In this document: positions 52,525 to 61,502 of the stretch, piece by piece
How positions within the stretch are numbered: position 1 is the first letter of the stretch
Layout: every line of letters starts with the position of its first letter
Source: Lachnospiraceae bacterium
GTDB taxonomy: Bacteria > Bacillota > Clostridia > Lachnospirales > Lachnospiraceae
NCBI GenBank assembly: GCA_016288005.1
Contig: JAEEXY010000002.1
Location: forward strand, 1-64,000
Length of the DNA stretch: 64,000 bases
Direction: 5' to 3'
Notes under the pieces: model-generated
What the model saw: the letters and a program-made list of their open reading frames with translations, nothing else
Told to the model about the DNA's origin: nothing
Database searches by the model: none
Program-made: the position numbers and the translations under genes

Positions 52525-54408
52525 ATGACAAAATTAGCATTATCGGATGAGATATTAAGTTCGATAGAAAAGCCCGAGCGCTATATCGGGCACGAGGTCA
52601 ACGCGATCGTGAAGGACCTCTCGAAGATCGACGTAAGATTCTGTATGTGTTTCCCCGACGTATATGAGGTGGGCATGTCCCATCTCGGGATACAGATACT
52701 CTACGATATGTTCAATCAGAGAGAGGACACCTGGTGCGAGCGCGTTTATTCGCCGTGGCCCGATCTCGATAAGATCATGCGCGAACAGGATATCCCGCTG
52801 TTTGCGCTCGAGAGCCAGCAGCCGATAAAGGATTTCGATTTCCTCGGCATCACGCTGCAGTATGAGATGTGCTATACGAATGTTCTGCAGGTGCTTGAGC
52901 TCTCGCATATCCCGCTGTTTTCAAAGGACCGCACGGACGACGATCCGATCGTTATAGGCGGAGGCCCCTGCACTTACAATCCCGAGCCCATCGCGGATTT
53001 CTTCGACATAATCTATATAGGCGAGGGCGAGACCGTTTACTACGACATGCTCGATCTGTATAAGGAGCTGCGGGCGAAAAAGGCGTCGAGGCATGATATC
53101 CTGCTGGCGCTCTCACACATCGAAGGCCTGTACATGCCGGCATTTTACGATGTCACATACAATGACGACGGTACCATCGCTTCGTTTACGGGCAGGGAAG
53201 GTGTGCCCGCGACGATAAAACGCCAGGTGGTCGGGAACCTCTCGGACACATTCTATCCGAGAAAGCCCATCGTACCGTACCTTAAGGCCGTTCAGGACCG
53301 CGCGGTGCTCGAGATACAGCGCGGCTGCATCAGAGGCTGCCGTTTCTGCCAGGCAGGCATGATCTACCGTCCGATCAGGGCGAGGTCTCTCGAAGTACTT
53401 AAGCAGAACACGATAGACATCATCAAAAATACCGGATACGAGGAGATCACACTGAGTTCGCTGAGCTCGAGCGATTATCCGTATCTGGGAGAGCTGCTCG
53501 ATTATCTCATAGCGGAGATGGGAGACCGCAAGGTCAATATCTCGCTGCCGTCGCTCAGGATCGACGCTTTCGCGATCGACGTGATGAGCAGGGTGCAGGA
53601 CGTTAAGAAATCATCCGTTACCTTTGCTCCTGAGGCGGGCACGCAGCGGCTCAGGGACGTGATCAATAAGGGCCTTACCGAGGAGCAGATCATGAAGGGC
53701 GCAACGGATGCCTTCAGGGCCGGCTGGGACAAGGTCAAGCTCTATTTCATGCTCGGACAGCCGACCGAGACCGACGACGATGTAAGGGGCATCCCGATCC
53801 TTGCCAATGAGATGGCTAAGACATTCTACGCGGAGATCCCCAAGGAAAACAGGCGCGGCAAGTGCCAGATCACGATTAGTACATCGTATTTTGTGCCGAA
53901 GCCTTTCACTCCTTTCCAGTGGGCTGCCCAGATATCTCCCGACGAGTATCTGCGCAGGAAATCCGTGCTGATGGAGACCTTGAAGCAGCAGCTTAATTTC
54001 AAGAGCATCAAATACAACTGGCACGACAGCAACACCTCGATCATCGAAGGCCTGCTCGCGCGCGGCGACCGGAGAGTCGGCAGGGTCATATACGAGGTAT
54101 ATAAGGCCGGCGGCATCTTTGACGCTTGGACCGATTATTTCGATGAGAAAAAATGGACCGAAGCGATAGCAAAAACAGGGATAGACATGGATTTCTACAC
54201 ACTGCGCGAGCGCAGCACCGATGAGATCCTGCCCTGGGATTACATCGATACCGGCATCACGAAGAAGTTCCTCGCCCGTGAGTACGACAGGGCGAAAAAA
54301 GGCATCGTGACGCCGAACTGCCGTCAGGCATGCGGCGGCTGCGGATGCACCGAGTTCAACGTCGGCGTCTGCATCGAGCCGAAGAGCGGCACGGCGCAGG
54401 AGCTGTAG
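52525..54408 (+). CDS. B12-binding radical SAM protein (TIGR03960 type)
   Basis: 627 residues. N-terminal cobalamin-binding-like domain (about 20-200; DVYEVGMSHLGIQILYDMFN, IGEGETVYYDMLDLY), radical SAM domain with the iron-sulfur motif RGCIRGCRFCQAGM (about 270-285) and a C-terminal region ending in a Cys-rich NCRQACGGCGCTEF. These proteins are known to pair with the DUF2344 gene that follows, and in some genomes are fused to it; the substrate is not established. An RNase G gene comes third, the common order in Clostridia. Confidence 0.9.
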   Translation: MTKLALSDEILSSIEKPERYIGHEVNAIVKDLSKIDVRFCMCFPDVYEVGMSHLGIQILYDMFNQREDTWCERVYSPWPDLDKIMREQDIPLFALESQQPIKDFDFLGITLQYEMCYTNVLQVLELSHIPLFSKDRTDDDPIVIGGGPCTYNPEPIADFFDIIYIGEGETVYYDMLDLYKELRAKKASRHDILLALSHIEGLYMPAFYDVTYNDDGTIASFTGREGVPATIKRQVVGNLSDTFYPRKPIVPYLKAVQDRAVLEIQRGCIRGCRFCQAGMIYRPIRARSLEVLKQNTIDIIKNTGYEEITLSSLSSSDYPYLGELLDYLIAEMGDRKVNISLPSLRIDAFAIDVMSRVQDVKKSSVTFAPEAGTQRLRDVINKGLTEEQIMKGATDAFRAGWDKVKLYFMLGQPTETDDDVRGIPILANEMAKTFYAEIPKENRRGKCQITISTSYFVPKPFTPFQWAAQISPDEYLRRKSVLMETLKQQLNFKSIKYNWHDSNTSIIEGLLARGDRRVGRVIYEVYKAGGIFDAWTDYFDEKKWTEAIAKTGIDMDFYTLRERSTDEILPWDYIDTGITKKFLAREYDRAKKGIVTPNCRQACGGCGCTEFNVGVCIEPKSGTAQEL

Positions 54409-54492
54409 GCAAGCAGAATTCGTCGAAGACGAAACTGCGAGTGCCTGAAAGGCAGCAGCGTGTGCCCGGAGTTAAACGGAAGGAAAACAATA

Positions 54493-55305
54493 ATGACATT
54501 TCGCATAAGATTCGCCAAGTACGGCGTGGTGAAGTTCATCGGCCATCTTGACGTTATGAGATATTTTCAGAAGGTGATCAGACGGTCCGAGCTGCCTGTC
54601 TGCTATTCGAAGGGCTTCAATCCCCACCAGATCATGAGTTTTGCCCAGCCTCTGGGCGTCGGCATCACGAGCGACGGTGAGTTCATGGAGGTCGATTTCG
54701 AGGATGAGGCACTGTTCGACGCCGCGGGAGTTACGCCTTCGGGCAGCACTGATATCGGCAACGGACTGACCGCCCTGACATGGAGAAAAGAGGACGCGCC
54801 TGTTCTCGAGAAATACGTTTTTGACGGCATGAGCTCGGAGACAAGAGAGGGTTTCGCGATACTAGGTGTAAAGCTGCTCCCTCCGCCCAAGCCCAATGTC
54901 CATACCGATAAAGCCATGTCGCTGGTCAATGCGGCGGATTACATGGTATCGCTCAAGGACGGATATTCGCTGGGACTGGCGGACGCTGAGGAGTTTCTCG
55001 CGCGGTTTGCCGATTTCATGGCGCAGCCGGAGATCAGAGCCATCAAGAAATCAAAGAAAAACGAGAATGAAATCGATATAAAGCCGCTCATTTACCGCTT
55101 CGGCGGGCCGGAAGACTTCGATCTGTCGGGCATCGCGCACGCGGACGGATATGAGAGCGGACAGCGCGTGTTCATGAAGACGGCGGCGGGCAGCATCGCG
55201 AATCTGCGGCCCGAACCCGTAATGGAGGCCTTTTGCGGATTTCTGGGGCTGGAATATAACCCGCATGCGTTTCAGGTACACAGGATGATGCTGTACCTTG
55301 GATAG
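54493..55305 (+). CDS. DUF2344/TIGR03936 radical-SAM-linked protein
   Basis: 270 residues from MTFRIRFAKYGVVKFIGHLD; GGAAGG gives the ribosome site. FIGHLDVMRYFQKVIRRSELPVCYSKGFNPHQ (cited in part) is the family signature. Always found beside or fused to TIGR03960 radical SAM proteins. Catalytic role unknown; a helper in RNA or ribosome modification is a plausible guess given the RNase G neighbour. No membrane segment. Confidence 0.9.
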   Translation: MTFRIRFAKYGVVKFIGHLDVMRYFQKVIRRSELPVCYSKGFNPHQIMSFAQPLGVGITSDGEFMEVDFEDEALFDAAGVTPSGSTDIGNGLTALTWRKEDAPVLEKYVFDGMSSETREGFAILGVKLLPPPKPNVHTDKAMSLVNAADYMVSLKDGYSLGLADAEEFLARFADFMAQPEIRAIKKSKKNENEIDIKPLIYRFGGPEDFDLSGIAHADGYESGQRVFMKTAAGSIANLRPEPVMEAFCGFLGLEYNPHAFQVHRMMLYLG

Positions 55306-55346
55306 GTGCCGGGGGACCGCATCGGGAAGAATATTTGGGGGATCAT

Positions 55347-56534
55347 ATGGGAAGCAAGCTCGTATTCATCAGGCATGAGAATAAGATAATATCCGGACTG
55401 ATCGACGGGAACGATCTGGTCGAGGTTCAGGCAGAGGACGCGGAGAAGAGCAGTCTGCTCGGCAATATCTATCTCGGCAAGGTCCAGAACATTGTGAAAA
55501 ATATCAACGCGGCGTTCGTCGAGATCGAGAACAGGCAGGTGGTCTACCTGTCGCTCACCGACATGAAGAACCCGGTGTTTGCCGATTCGTCGCACCCGGG
55601 CAAGCTGCGCGTGGGTGACGAGCTGCTCGTGCAGGTAACAAAGGAGAACACGAAGCTCAAGGCTCCTCTCGCGAGCACCGAATTCGACCTGACGGGCAAG
55701 TATGTCGTGCTCGTGCACGGACGCAAGTCTCTCGGCATTTCCCAGAAGATATCCGATCCCGAAGAGAGAAAGCGTTTGAAGGAGCTGATCAAGCCTTATC
55801 TCGGGGAGGATTTCGGGTTTATCGTGCGCACCAACGCGGCCTCGGCTCCCGATGCCGTACTCGAGCAGGAGGTTGCGCGCCTCGTGCGCGATTACAAGAA
55901 TATCGTGGGTTTCGGCGTGCACTGGAACTGCTTTTCAAAGCTCTATTCCGTTCCGCCCGCATACATCGGCGAGATCCGCGACAGCTATGACGACGAGATC
56001 GACGAGATCAAGACCGACGATGAGGAGCTCTACCGCGAGATCCGCGATTATCTGGAGATATTCCAGCCCGAGGACCTGCCCAAGCTCGTCAAATACGACG
56101 GCAGGGAGCTGAGCCTCGCAAAGCTCTACGGCATCGAAGAAAAGATCAAAAAGGCCCTGTACGAGAAAGTATGGCTCGACAGCGGCGCCTTCCTCGTGAT
56201 ACAGCCGACCGAGGCCTGCACGGTCATCGATGTGAATACCGGCAAGGCCATCTCGGGCAAGACGGATACCGAAGGCACATTTTTCAGCGTAAACATAGAG
56301 GCCTCGGAGGAGATCGCGCGCCAGATCAGGCTGCGCAACCTATCGGGCATCATAATCGTGGATTTCATTGACATGGAGTCCGAGGTACATAAAAAGAAAC
56401 TGATGCGCCATCTGTCCGAGATGCTCGAGAAGGACCGCATCCCGACAAAGGTCATCGACATGACCGCGCTCAATCTCGTCGAGATCACGCGCAAAAAGAT
56501 CAGGAAGCCGCTCGCCGAGCAGATGAAGCAGTAA
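55347..56534 (+). CDS. rng: Ribonuclease G/E family protein
   Basis: 395 residues from MGSKLVFIRHENKI; GGGGG lies eight bases before it. N-terminal S1-like RNA-binding domain (about 35-120), then the catalytic RNase H-like region with ACTVIDVNTGK and GIIIVDFIDME holding the two metal-binding Asp residues. Length fits the shorter Rng group, without the long RNase E scaffold tail. It processes rRNA and degrades mRNA. Last gene before the tRNA-Leu. Confidence 0.92.
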   Translation: MGSKLVFIRHENKIISGLIDGNDLVEVQAEDAEKSSLLGNIYLGKVQNIVKNINAAFVEIENRQVVYLSLTDMKNPVFADSSHPGKLRVGDELLVQVTKENTKLKAPLASTEFDLTGKYVVLVHGRKSLGISQKISDPEERKRLKELIKPYLGEDFGFIVRTNAASAPDAVLEQEVARLVRDYKNIVGFGVHWNCFSKLYSVPPAYIGEIRDSYDDEIDEIKTDDEELYREIRDYLEIFQPEDLPKLVKYDGRELSLAKLYGIEEKIKKALYEKVWLDSGAFLVIQPTEACTVIDVNTGKAISGKTDTEGTFFSVNIEASEEIARQIRLRNLSGIIIVDFIDMESEVHKKKLMRHLSEMLEKDRIPTKVIDMTALNLVEITRKKIRKPLAEQMKQ

Positions 56535-56545
56535 CAGTATTTTGT

Positions 56546-56574
56546 TTGACAATGCACGTCGGAAATGATATTAT
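56546..56574 (+). promoter_or_regulatory. Promoter of tRNA-Leu
   Basis: TTGACA, 17-base spacer, TATTAT, followed 25 bases later by the mature tRNA. Confidence 0.8.
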
Positions 56575-56598
56575 TTTTTAGGTTGTTTGCGACCGCAT

Positions 56599-56681
56599 GC
56601 CGCAATGGCGGAATGGCAGACGCAGTGGACTCAAAATCCACCGCCCTCAAAAGCGTGCGGGTTCAAGTCCCGCTTGCGGCA
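56599..56681 (+). tRNA. tRNA-Leu (anticodon CAA)
   Basis: 83 bases. Acceptor stem GCCGCAA/TTGCGGC, anticodon stem GTGGA/TCCAC with loop CTCAAAA (anticodon CAA, codon UUG), a long variable arm CGCCCTCAAAAGCG as in class II tRNA, T arm GCGGG-TTCAAGT-CCCGC. Discriminator A at 56681. The CCA end is not encoded and must be added. Confidence 0.97.
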
Positions 56682-56686
56682 TACCG

Positions 56687-56726
56687 AAAAAGAGGCTGAG
56701 CCATGATACGGTCAGCCTCTTTTTTG
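56687..56726 (+). terminator. Terminator after tRNA-Leu
   Basis: AAAAAGAGGCTGA pairs with TCAGCCTCTTTTT; T tract overlaps the arm. Confidence 0.9.
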
Positions 56727-56756
56727 TATTTATTTAAGGGACAGGGAGAGAGATAA

Positions 56757-57893
56757 ATGAAAACAAAAGTATTATGCATTATGCTGATCTGCGCGATGAT
56801 CGCGGGAACGGCGGCAGGCTGCTCCTCATCAAAGGGCACGTCATCGGCTCCGACAGCGGGACTGGTCGATTCTTCGTCGGTTCCGACCACTGTCAGCGAT
56901 CCGGTCGACTACGGGACCGATGTGACCGCGGCACCCGCAGACAATACGACGGATAAGTCTTCGGAGCCTGCTGCGACCGCGGCACCTGCGACCGAAGCGC
57001 CTACAGAGGAACCCACCGAGGCGCCTACGCCCACACCGGAGCCCATGCCCACACCCGAACCTACGCCGACACCCAAACCGGCGCCTGCGTACAAGGGCTC
57101 GCTTGAGATCCCGTCGGATATCACGGATCCCATCGACAAACTGGAGTATATCCGCGCGCAGCTGATCGCGAACAAGGATTATTACGATTCGCTCGATAAT
57201 TACAACAATCAGACCTGGTGCTTCAAGCGCATGAAGGACCATTCGCAGTCGGGAAGCTATGAGAGCTTTAAGATCGCCGATTACAATTCCTGCTATGTGG
57301 ATGAGAATGTCACCGACGACGACAAAAAGATCTATCTGACCTTTGACTGCGGCTATCCTTCGAAGAATACCGAGAAGATCCTCGACATCCTTGCCGCTCA
57401 CAACGTGAAGGCAAACTTCTTTGTTACGAAGATGTACCTTGAGGAGTGTCAGGATTATGCCAGACGTATGGTCGAAGAGGGACATGCGGTCTGCAATCAT
57501 ACGGTTTCGCATGTTGATCTCACAAACATGTCGGTCGAGAAGATAGCGTCGGAGATACTTGATGTTGCCGAGTATTTCTACCAGATCACAGGCACCGAAT
57601 TCGCGCCTTACTTAAGAACCCCCACGGGCGCATATACAAAGAGACTGCTGACGCTCATCAACGACTGCGGCTACAAGACCGTATTCTGGAGCATAGCCTA
57701 CGGCGACTATGACAAGAACAATCAGCCCGCGCCCGGCTATGTTACCGATCATTTCGCGACCTATCACCACAACGGCGCGATCGCTCTCATGCACAACGAC
57801 TCATCCTCGAATGTCAACGAACTCGACGCAGTGCTGACTCTTCTCGAGGAGGCCGGATACAGATTCGCTCTTCTTAATGAGCTTGACGACTGA
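56757..57893 (+). CDS. PdaA-like deacetylase, lipoprotein
   Basis: 378 residues. Signal peptide with lipobox GTAAGC (Cys at about 22), a long Thr/Pro/Glu-rich spacer with repeated TPEP units (about 75-110), then a NodB domain (about 175-375): TFDCGYPSKNTE, CNHTVSHV, RTPTGAY, and IALMHNDSS. As in the paralogue at 2816-4147, the second Asp of the usual TFDDG is replaced, here by Cys. It is probably tethered outside the membrane and acts on peptidoglycan. GGGAGAGAG serves as ribosome site. Confidence 0.88.
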   Translation: MKTKVLCIMLICAMIAGTAAGCSSSKGTSSAPTAGLVDSSSVPTTVSDPVDYGTDVTAAPADNTTDKSSEPAATAAPATEAPTEEPTEAPTPTPEPMPTPEPTPTPKPAPAYKGSLEIPSDITDPIDKLEYIRAQLIANKDYYDSLDNYNNQTWCFKRMKDHSQSGSYESFKIADYNSCYVDENVTDDDKKIYLTFDCGYPSKNTEKILDILAAHNVKANFFVTKMYLEECQDYARRMVEEGHAVCNHTVSHVDLTNMSVEKIASEILDVAEYFYQITGTEFAPYLRTPTGAYTKRLLTLINDCGYKTVFWSIAYGDYDKNNQPAPGYVTDHFATYHHNGAIALMHNDSSSNVNELDAVLTLLEEAGYRFALLNELDD

Positions 57894-57898
57894 AAATT

Positions 57899-59572
57899 AT
57901 GGAAGTTATCTATATTATCGCCGGATGTCTGATCTTTTTCGCGGGAAAGGGCATCTACGACAACTACAACAACGCCAGGAAGCTTCGCGCGCGCGTTATC
58001 AGGGAATACGGCTCAAAGGCTGACCGAAAGCTCGATGAGGGCCGCGCGCAGAGCATCTCTTATTATTGCAGGAACAGGGACAGGAGCCGCTGTCCGGTCG
58101 ATGACATCACATGGAACGACCTCGATATGGACAGCATCTACTACCTGCTCAACAACTGCAAATCCGCGATCGGAGACGAGTATCTCTACTATCTGCTGAG
58201 GAACCCGTCGGATTCGCTGAGTGACCTTAAGGAGAGGGGCAGAGTCATCGGTGTGCTCGCCGGGAATAAGGAGCTGCGCACGGAGCTCGGCTTTTTGCTC
58301 GCATCGATAGGCGGGATAAAGAACATTTCGGTCTATGAGTATATCTGCAGGCTCAAGAATGTAGATATCGACAGCAACCTGAAGCATTTCCTGCAGGCTG
58401 CGCTGCTGGCCGCGGGCATCGGACTGATCTTTTACAACCCGACGATCGGCATAGTGTTGACCGTCTGCATGTTCTTCGCGAATATCATTTCGTATTTCAA
58501 ACGTAAATCGCAGATCGAGTGCTATTTCTCGATCTTCTCGTATATCCTGCAGATGGCGGGAACCGCCGGAAAGCTCGGAAAGGTAACTGCGGCGGACAAG
58601 TCAGGAGAATTAAAGGCATACACGGACGTTATACACAGTTCGTCAGCAAAACTGGCCCGGACGACGCGCGGCACGCAGTTTTTCCTGAATCCGGGCGGAT
58701 CGGGCGATCTGCTCCAGACGATCTTCGATTACATCAGGATGGCGTTTCATGTCGATCTGATCGCTTTTAATCTTACAGTATCGAAGTTTTTTGACCGGCA
58801 GGAGGAGTTCGACGCCCTGTTTGAGAATCTCGGATTCCTTGACTGCATGCTGGCCGCGGCATCATACCGTGAATGGACCGGTGACACCTGTGAGCCGGAG
58901 CTTCGTATGTGTGATGGTGAGAGGAGCGCATGCATAGAGTTCGAGGGCCTGTCGCATCCGCTGATCCCCGAGCCCGTGGTCAATTCACTCTCGACCGCGC
59001 GTCCGGTGCTGCTTACCGGCTCGAATGCTTCGGGAAAGTCCACATTCCTTAAGGCGGTGGCGATCAACGCGATCCTCGCGCAGAGCATATTCACGGTGAG
59101 GGCCGAAAAGTACTCATCCGCGTTTTACCATGTGATGTCATCGATGGCGCTGCAGGACAATCTCGCGCTTTCCGAGAGCTATTACATTGTTGAGATCAAA
59201 TCGCTCAAAAGGATATTGGACGCGACGGCCGAAAAGGACGCCGTGCCTGTGATGTGCTTTATCGATGAGGTACTCAGGGGCACGAATACAGTTGAGAGGA
59301 TCGCGGCATCGACCGAGATACTTAAGAAACTGTCAGTGGCTGCAGGCATGAGTTTTGTAGCCACGCACGATATCGAGCTTACCTACAAACTTGAGGAGTA
59401 TTATGCGAATTATCACTTCGAGGAGCAGGTGAGCGACGATGAGGTAACCTTTGACTATCTGCTCCACGAGGGCAGGACCACGACGCGCAACGCGATCAGG
59501 CTGCTCGGCATGCTGGGCTTTGACAAAGAGATCGTGGACGCGGCTCAGAAGAATGCGGAGAGTATGGGATGA
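57899..59572 (+). CDS. Membrane-anchored MutS-family ATPase
   Basis: 557 residues. One N-terminal membrane helix (about 3-17) and a central hydrophobic pair (about 165-205) lie around helical core regions; the C-terminal 220 residues are the MutS ATPase domain: Walker A LTGSNASGKST, Walker B MCFIDEVLRGTNTVER, then SFVATHDIELTYK. It lacks the mismatch-recognition domain, so a role in mismatch repair is unlikely. Homologues of unknown function occur in many anaerobes. It starts six bases after the deacetylase without a good ribosome site and overlaps the C39 gene by four bases. Confidence 0.85.
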   Translation: MEVIYIIAGCLIFFAGKGIYDNYNNARKLRARVIREYGSKADRKLDEGRAQSISYYCRNRDRSRCPVDDITWNDLDMDSIYYLLNNCKSAIGDEYLYYLLRNPSDSLSDLKERGRVIGVLAGNKELRTELGFLLASIGGIKNISVYEYICRLKNVDIDSNLKHFLQAALLAAGIGLIFYNPTIGIVLTVCMFFANIISYFKRKSQIECYFSIFSYILQMAGTAGKLGKVTAADKSGELKAYTDVIHSSSAKLARTTRGTQFFLNPGGSGDLLQTIFDYIRMAFHVDLIAFNLTVSKFFDRQEEFDALFENLGFLDCMLAAASYREWTGDTCEPELRMCDGERSACIEFEGLSHPLIPEPVVNSLSTARPVLLTGSNASGKSTFLKAVAINAILAQSIFTVRAEKYSSAFYHVMSSMALQDNLALSESYYIVEIKSLKRILDATAEKDAVPVMCFIDEVLRGTNTVERIAASTEILKKLSVAAGMSFVATHDIELTYKLEEYYANYHFEEQVSDDEVTFDYLLHEGRTTTRNAIRLLGMLGFDKEIVDAAQKNAESMG

Positions 59573-60195
59573 GTGAAAACCGTGTGACGCATGCGCGCGA
59601 GTATATCGAAAAACTCGCATTCGGGTACAATGACGACAATACCTGCTCGGCCATTTCTACGGCTATGGCGCTGAACTACCTGAGCCTCAGGTTCGGGCGC
59701 GGATTTGTGCCGGAAAAATGGATGTCGCAGCCGCGAAAAGCCGCGATACCCACAGGCGCGCTGCAGATCAGGGCCGATTATCCCGGGACATATTCGTTTC
59801 ACAGATATCTGGTCGAAAAATGCGACATGCGGGCCGTAAGCTACGGGGATAAGATCACGGTGCCTTTCCGTCACTATCTGGAGAGCACGGAGGGGATCGA
59901 CCGCGGGATAGAACTGAACTGGACGCTGTTTCCGAAAGCCTCCACGATAAGGGCCAATATCGACGCGGATCTGCCCGTGCTGATCACGACTACGCTCGCG
60001 GGAGATTTAAGCTGGCATACTATGGTCTGCTACGGTTACAGAGAGACAGACGGCAGGACCGAGCTGCTCGTGCACAACGGCTGGTACGGTCCTGAGTATT
60101 CGATAAGGAATGAGGCCGACGGCACCGCTTATCAGACCGAAACATGGGTTAAAAAGGGCATCGCGACCTACGGATATTATTTCACGCTCAAATGA
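59569..60195 (+). CDS. C39-like cysteine peptidase
   Basis: 208 residues, no signal peptide. The catalytic Cys is in DDNTCSAISTAMALNYL (about residue 26), His in LSWHTMVCYGY, and VHNGWYGPEYS supplies the following Asn/Asp-type position, as in papain-like C39-type peptidases. Its ATG overlaps the stop of the MutS-family gene (ATGA). The lack of an export signal suggests cytoplasmic action or export by another route. Substrate unknown. Confidence 0.75.
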   Translation: MSENRVTHAREYIEKLAFGYNDDNTCSAISTAMALNYLSLRFGRGFVPEKWMSQPRKAAIPTGALQIRADYPGTYSFHRYLVEKCDMRAVSYGDKITVPFRHYLESTEGIDRGIELNWTLFPKASTIRANIDADLPVLITTTLAGDLSWHTMVCYGYRETDGRTELLVHNGWYGPEYSIRNEADGTAYQTETWVKKGIATYGYYFTLK

Positions 60196-60206
60196 CGGCA
60201 GCGCTC

Positions 60207-61346
60207 TTATGAGAGTCTCGGCGATAAGGCACGGATCTGCGCGGCCAGCGTGAAAACATAAGCGCCCCTGCAGGTGCGTATGTCCACTCCGGTCAGCTGA
60301 GTGAGCTTGCCGATGCGGTATTTGACCGTGTTTTTGTGGATGAAGAGTCGCCCGGAGATCGCGTCGAGCGAACCGTTTTCCTCGAGATACACCGAAGCGA
60401 AGTCAAGGCATGAGGAACGTACTTCCGGGGAGGCACTGCCGAAAAGCGTATCCAGGCAGCTTTTTCGCGCGGCCGGGGACAGATCGCGCAGAAGATAATT
60501 GATATCAAAAGGATCATAATATGTGACCGGAGCCGGAAGATCGGCTTCGATGGCACGCGCCAGGGCCGAAACGGCTCTGTCGTATGCCCCGGTCAGATGC
60601 AGCACGGCGCCCGAATCCGAGGCGCCGATCTTTATTTTCACGGAATAAGAAGAAAAAATGCGCGAACGGATGGCAGACATCACTTCGTCGAGTTTTGGAA
60701 CCGAGGGCTCGGGTATGATAAAGATCATTCGGGAAGCGGTCCTGAAAACATGTCCGTTCAGTTCTCTGGCAACCATGCGGCGGACGATGCGGGAAATCTC
60801 GGTATGGGTGTCATCGCTCAGGCCGGGATCGTTGCACGGGGCGGTGGCGACCACTCTGTAGGGAATGCTCGTGTCGACGGAAAGAGCGGAGACAAGTGCC
60901 CCGAAACGCGCGGGAGAACGCTCTTCAAGACCGTCGATGACCCATTCGTTGAAGAAACGGTCTCTGGCCTTCTGCTCGATCACGTCAAGATCCTTTGCAC
61001 GCTCCTCGAGCAGCAGTACCTCGGTCATTTTTTTGATGATCTCGCCGTATTTGTAGACTTCGCCGACATCGCCCGTGATGCCGATAACGCCGACGACTTC
61101 GCTGTCAAACACGACGGGCAGATTAACGCCTTTGCGCGCGCCGGGGAACTGGTCGTCCGATTCCACGATCAGCCGGTCGAGCCGCTCGCGAAGCAGCATC
61201 AGCGCGCCTCCGTGGACCTTTCCCTCACGCGAGGGATCGGAGCTCGCGATAATAACTCCGTCGGTGTCCATGATGTTTATGTTCTGTCCGATAGTGTCGG
61301 AAAGCCTGAGCACTATTTCTTTGGCGGTTCTTTTCTCTATGATCAT
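60207..61346 (-). CDS. cdaR: CdaR-family sugar-diacid regulator
   Basis: 379 residues. N-terminal sugar-diacid recognition domain (about 1-130; QNINIMDTDGVIIASSDPSREGKVH in part), GGDEF-like middle, and a C-terminal PucR-type HTH (LDAISGRLFIHKNTVKYRIGKL). In other bacteria CdaR responds to glucarate, galactarate or glycerate and controls garK. It is divergent from glycerate kinase, so it very likely controls it. Convergent with the C39 gene, with only an 11-base gap. Confidence 0.92.
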   Translation of the reverse strand: MIIEKRTAKEIVLRLSDTIGQNINIMDTDGVIIASSDPSREGKVHGGALMLLRERLDRLIVESDDQFPGARKGVNLPVVFDSEVVGVIGITGDVGEVYKYGEIIKKMTEVLLLEERAKDLDVIEQKARDRFFNEWVIDGLEERSPARFGALVSALSVDTSIPYRVVATAPCNDPGLSDDTHTEISRIVRRMVARELNGHVFRTASRMIFIIPEPSVPKLDEVMSAIRSRIFSSYSVKIKIGASDSGAVLHLTGAYDRAVSALARAIEADLPAPVTYYDPFDINYLLRDLSPAARKSCLDTLFGSASPEVRSSCLDFASVYLEENGSLDAISGRLFIHKNTVKYRIGKLTQLTGVDIRTCRGAYVFTLAAQIRALSPRLS

Positions 61347-61385
61347 ATCTTTGCACCTCTTGGGATGAAATGTCTGTCTGAATTC

Positions 61386-61414
61386 AGTTTATCGTATGAG
61401 ACTAAAAAACTCAA
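61386..61414 (-). promoter_or_regulatory. Promoter of cdaR
   Basis: On the minus strand TTGAGT, 17-base spacer, TAAACT. Confidence 0.55.
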
Positions 61415-61421
61415 TGATAAT

Positions 61422-61445
61422 TGTCTTTTGAGACATAGAATGTCT
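61422..61445. promoter_or_regulatory. TGTCT/AGACA operator between -35 and -10
   Basis: AGACAT-AGA-ATGTCT (61431-61445) is a perfect palindrome; TGTCT-TTTG-AGACA (61422-61435) overlaps it and another ATGTCTGTCT lies at 61370-61379. The first palindrome lies between TTGAGA and TATATT of the glycerate kinase promoter; likely CdaR site. Confidence 0.55.
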
Positions 61446-61455
61446 GCGTTATATT
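61428..61455 (+). promoter_or_regulatory. Promoter of glycerate kinase
   Basis: TTGAGA, 16-base spacer, TATATT. An alternative -10 TACAAT lies at 61459-61464. Confidence 0.5.
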
Positions 61456-61502
61456 TTATACAATTTAATACGTGTAAGTATATCTGCGGTAAGGAGAGGC
61501 AC

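Noticed and set aside
60597-61502. Long upstream extension of the glycerate kinase frame
   Set aside because: It runs antisense over cdaR. The family begins at MGKKVIIIPDSFKGS with a strong ribosome site at 61503.
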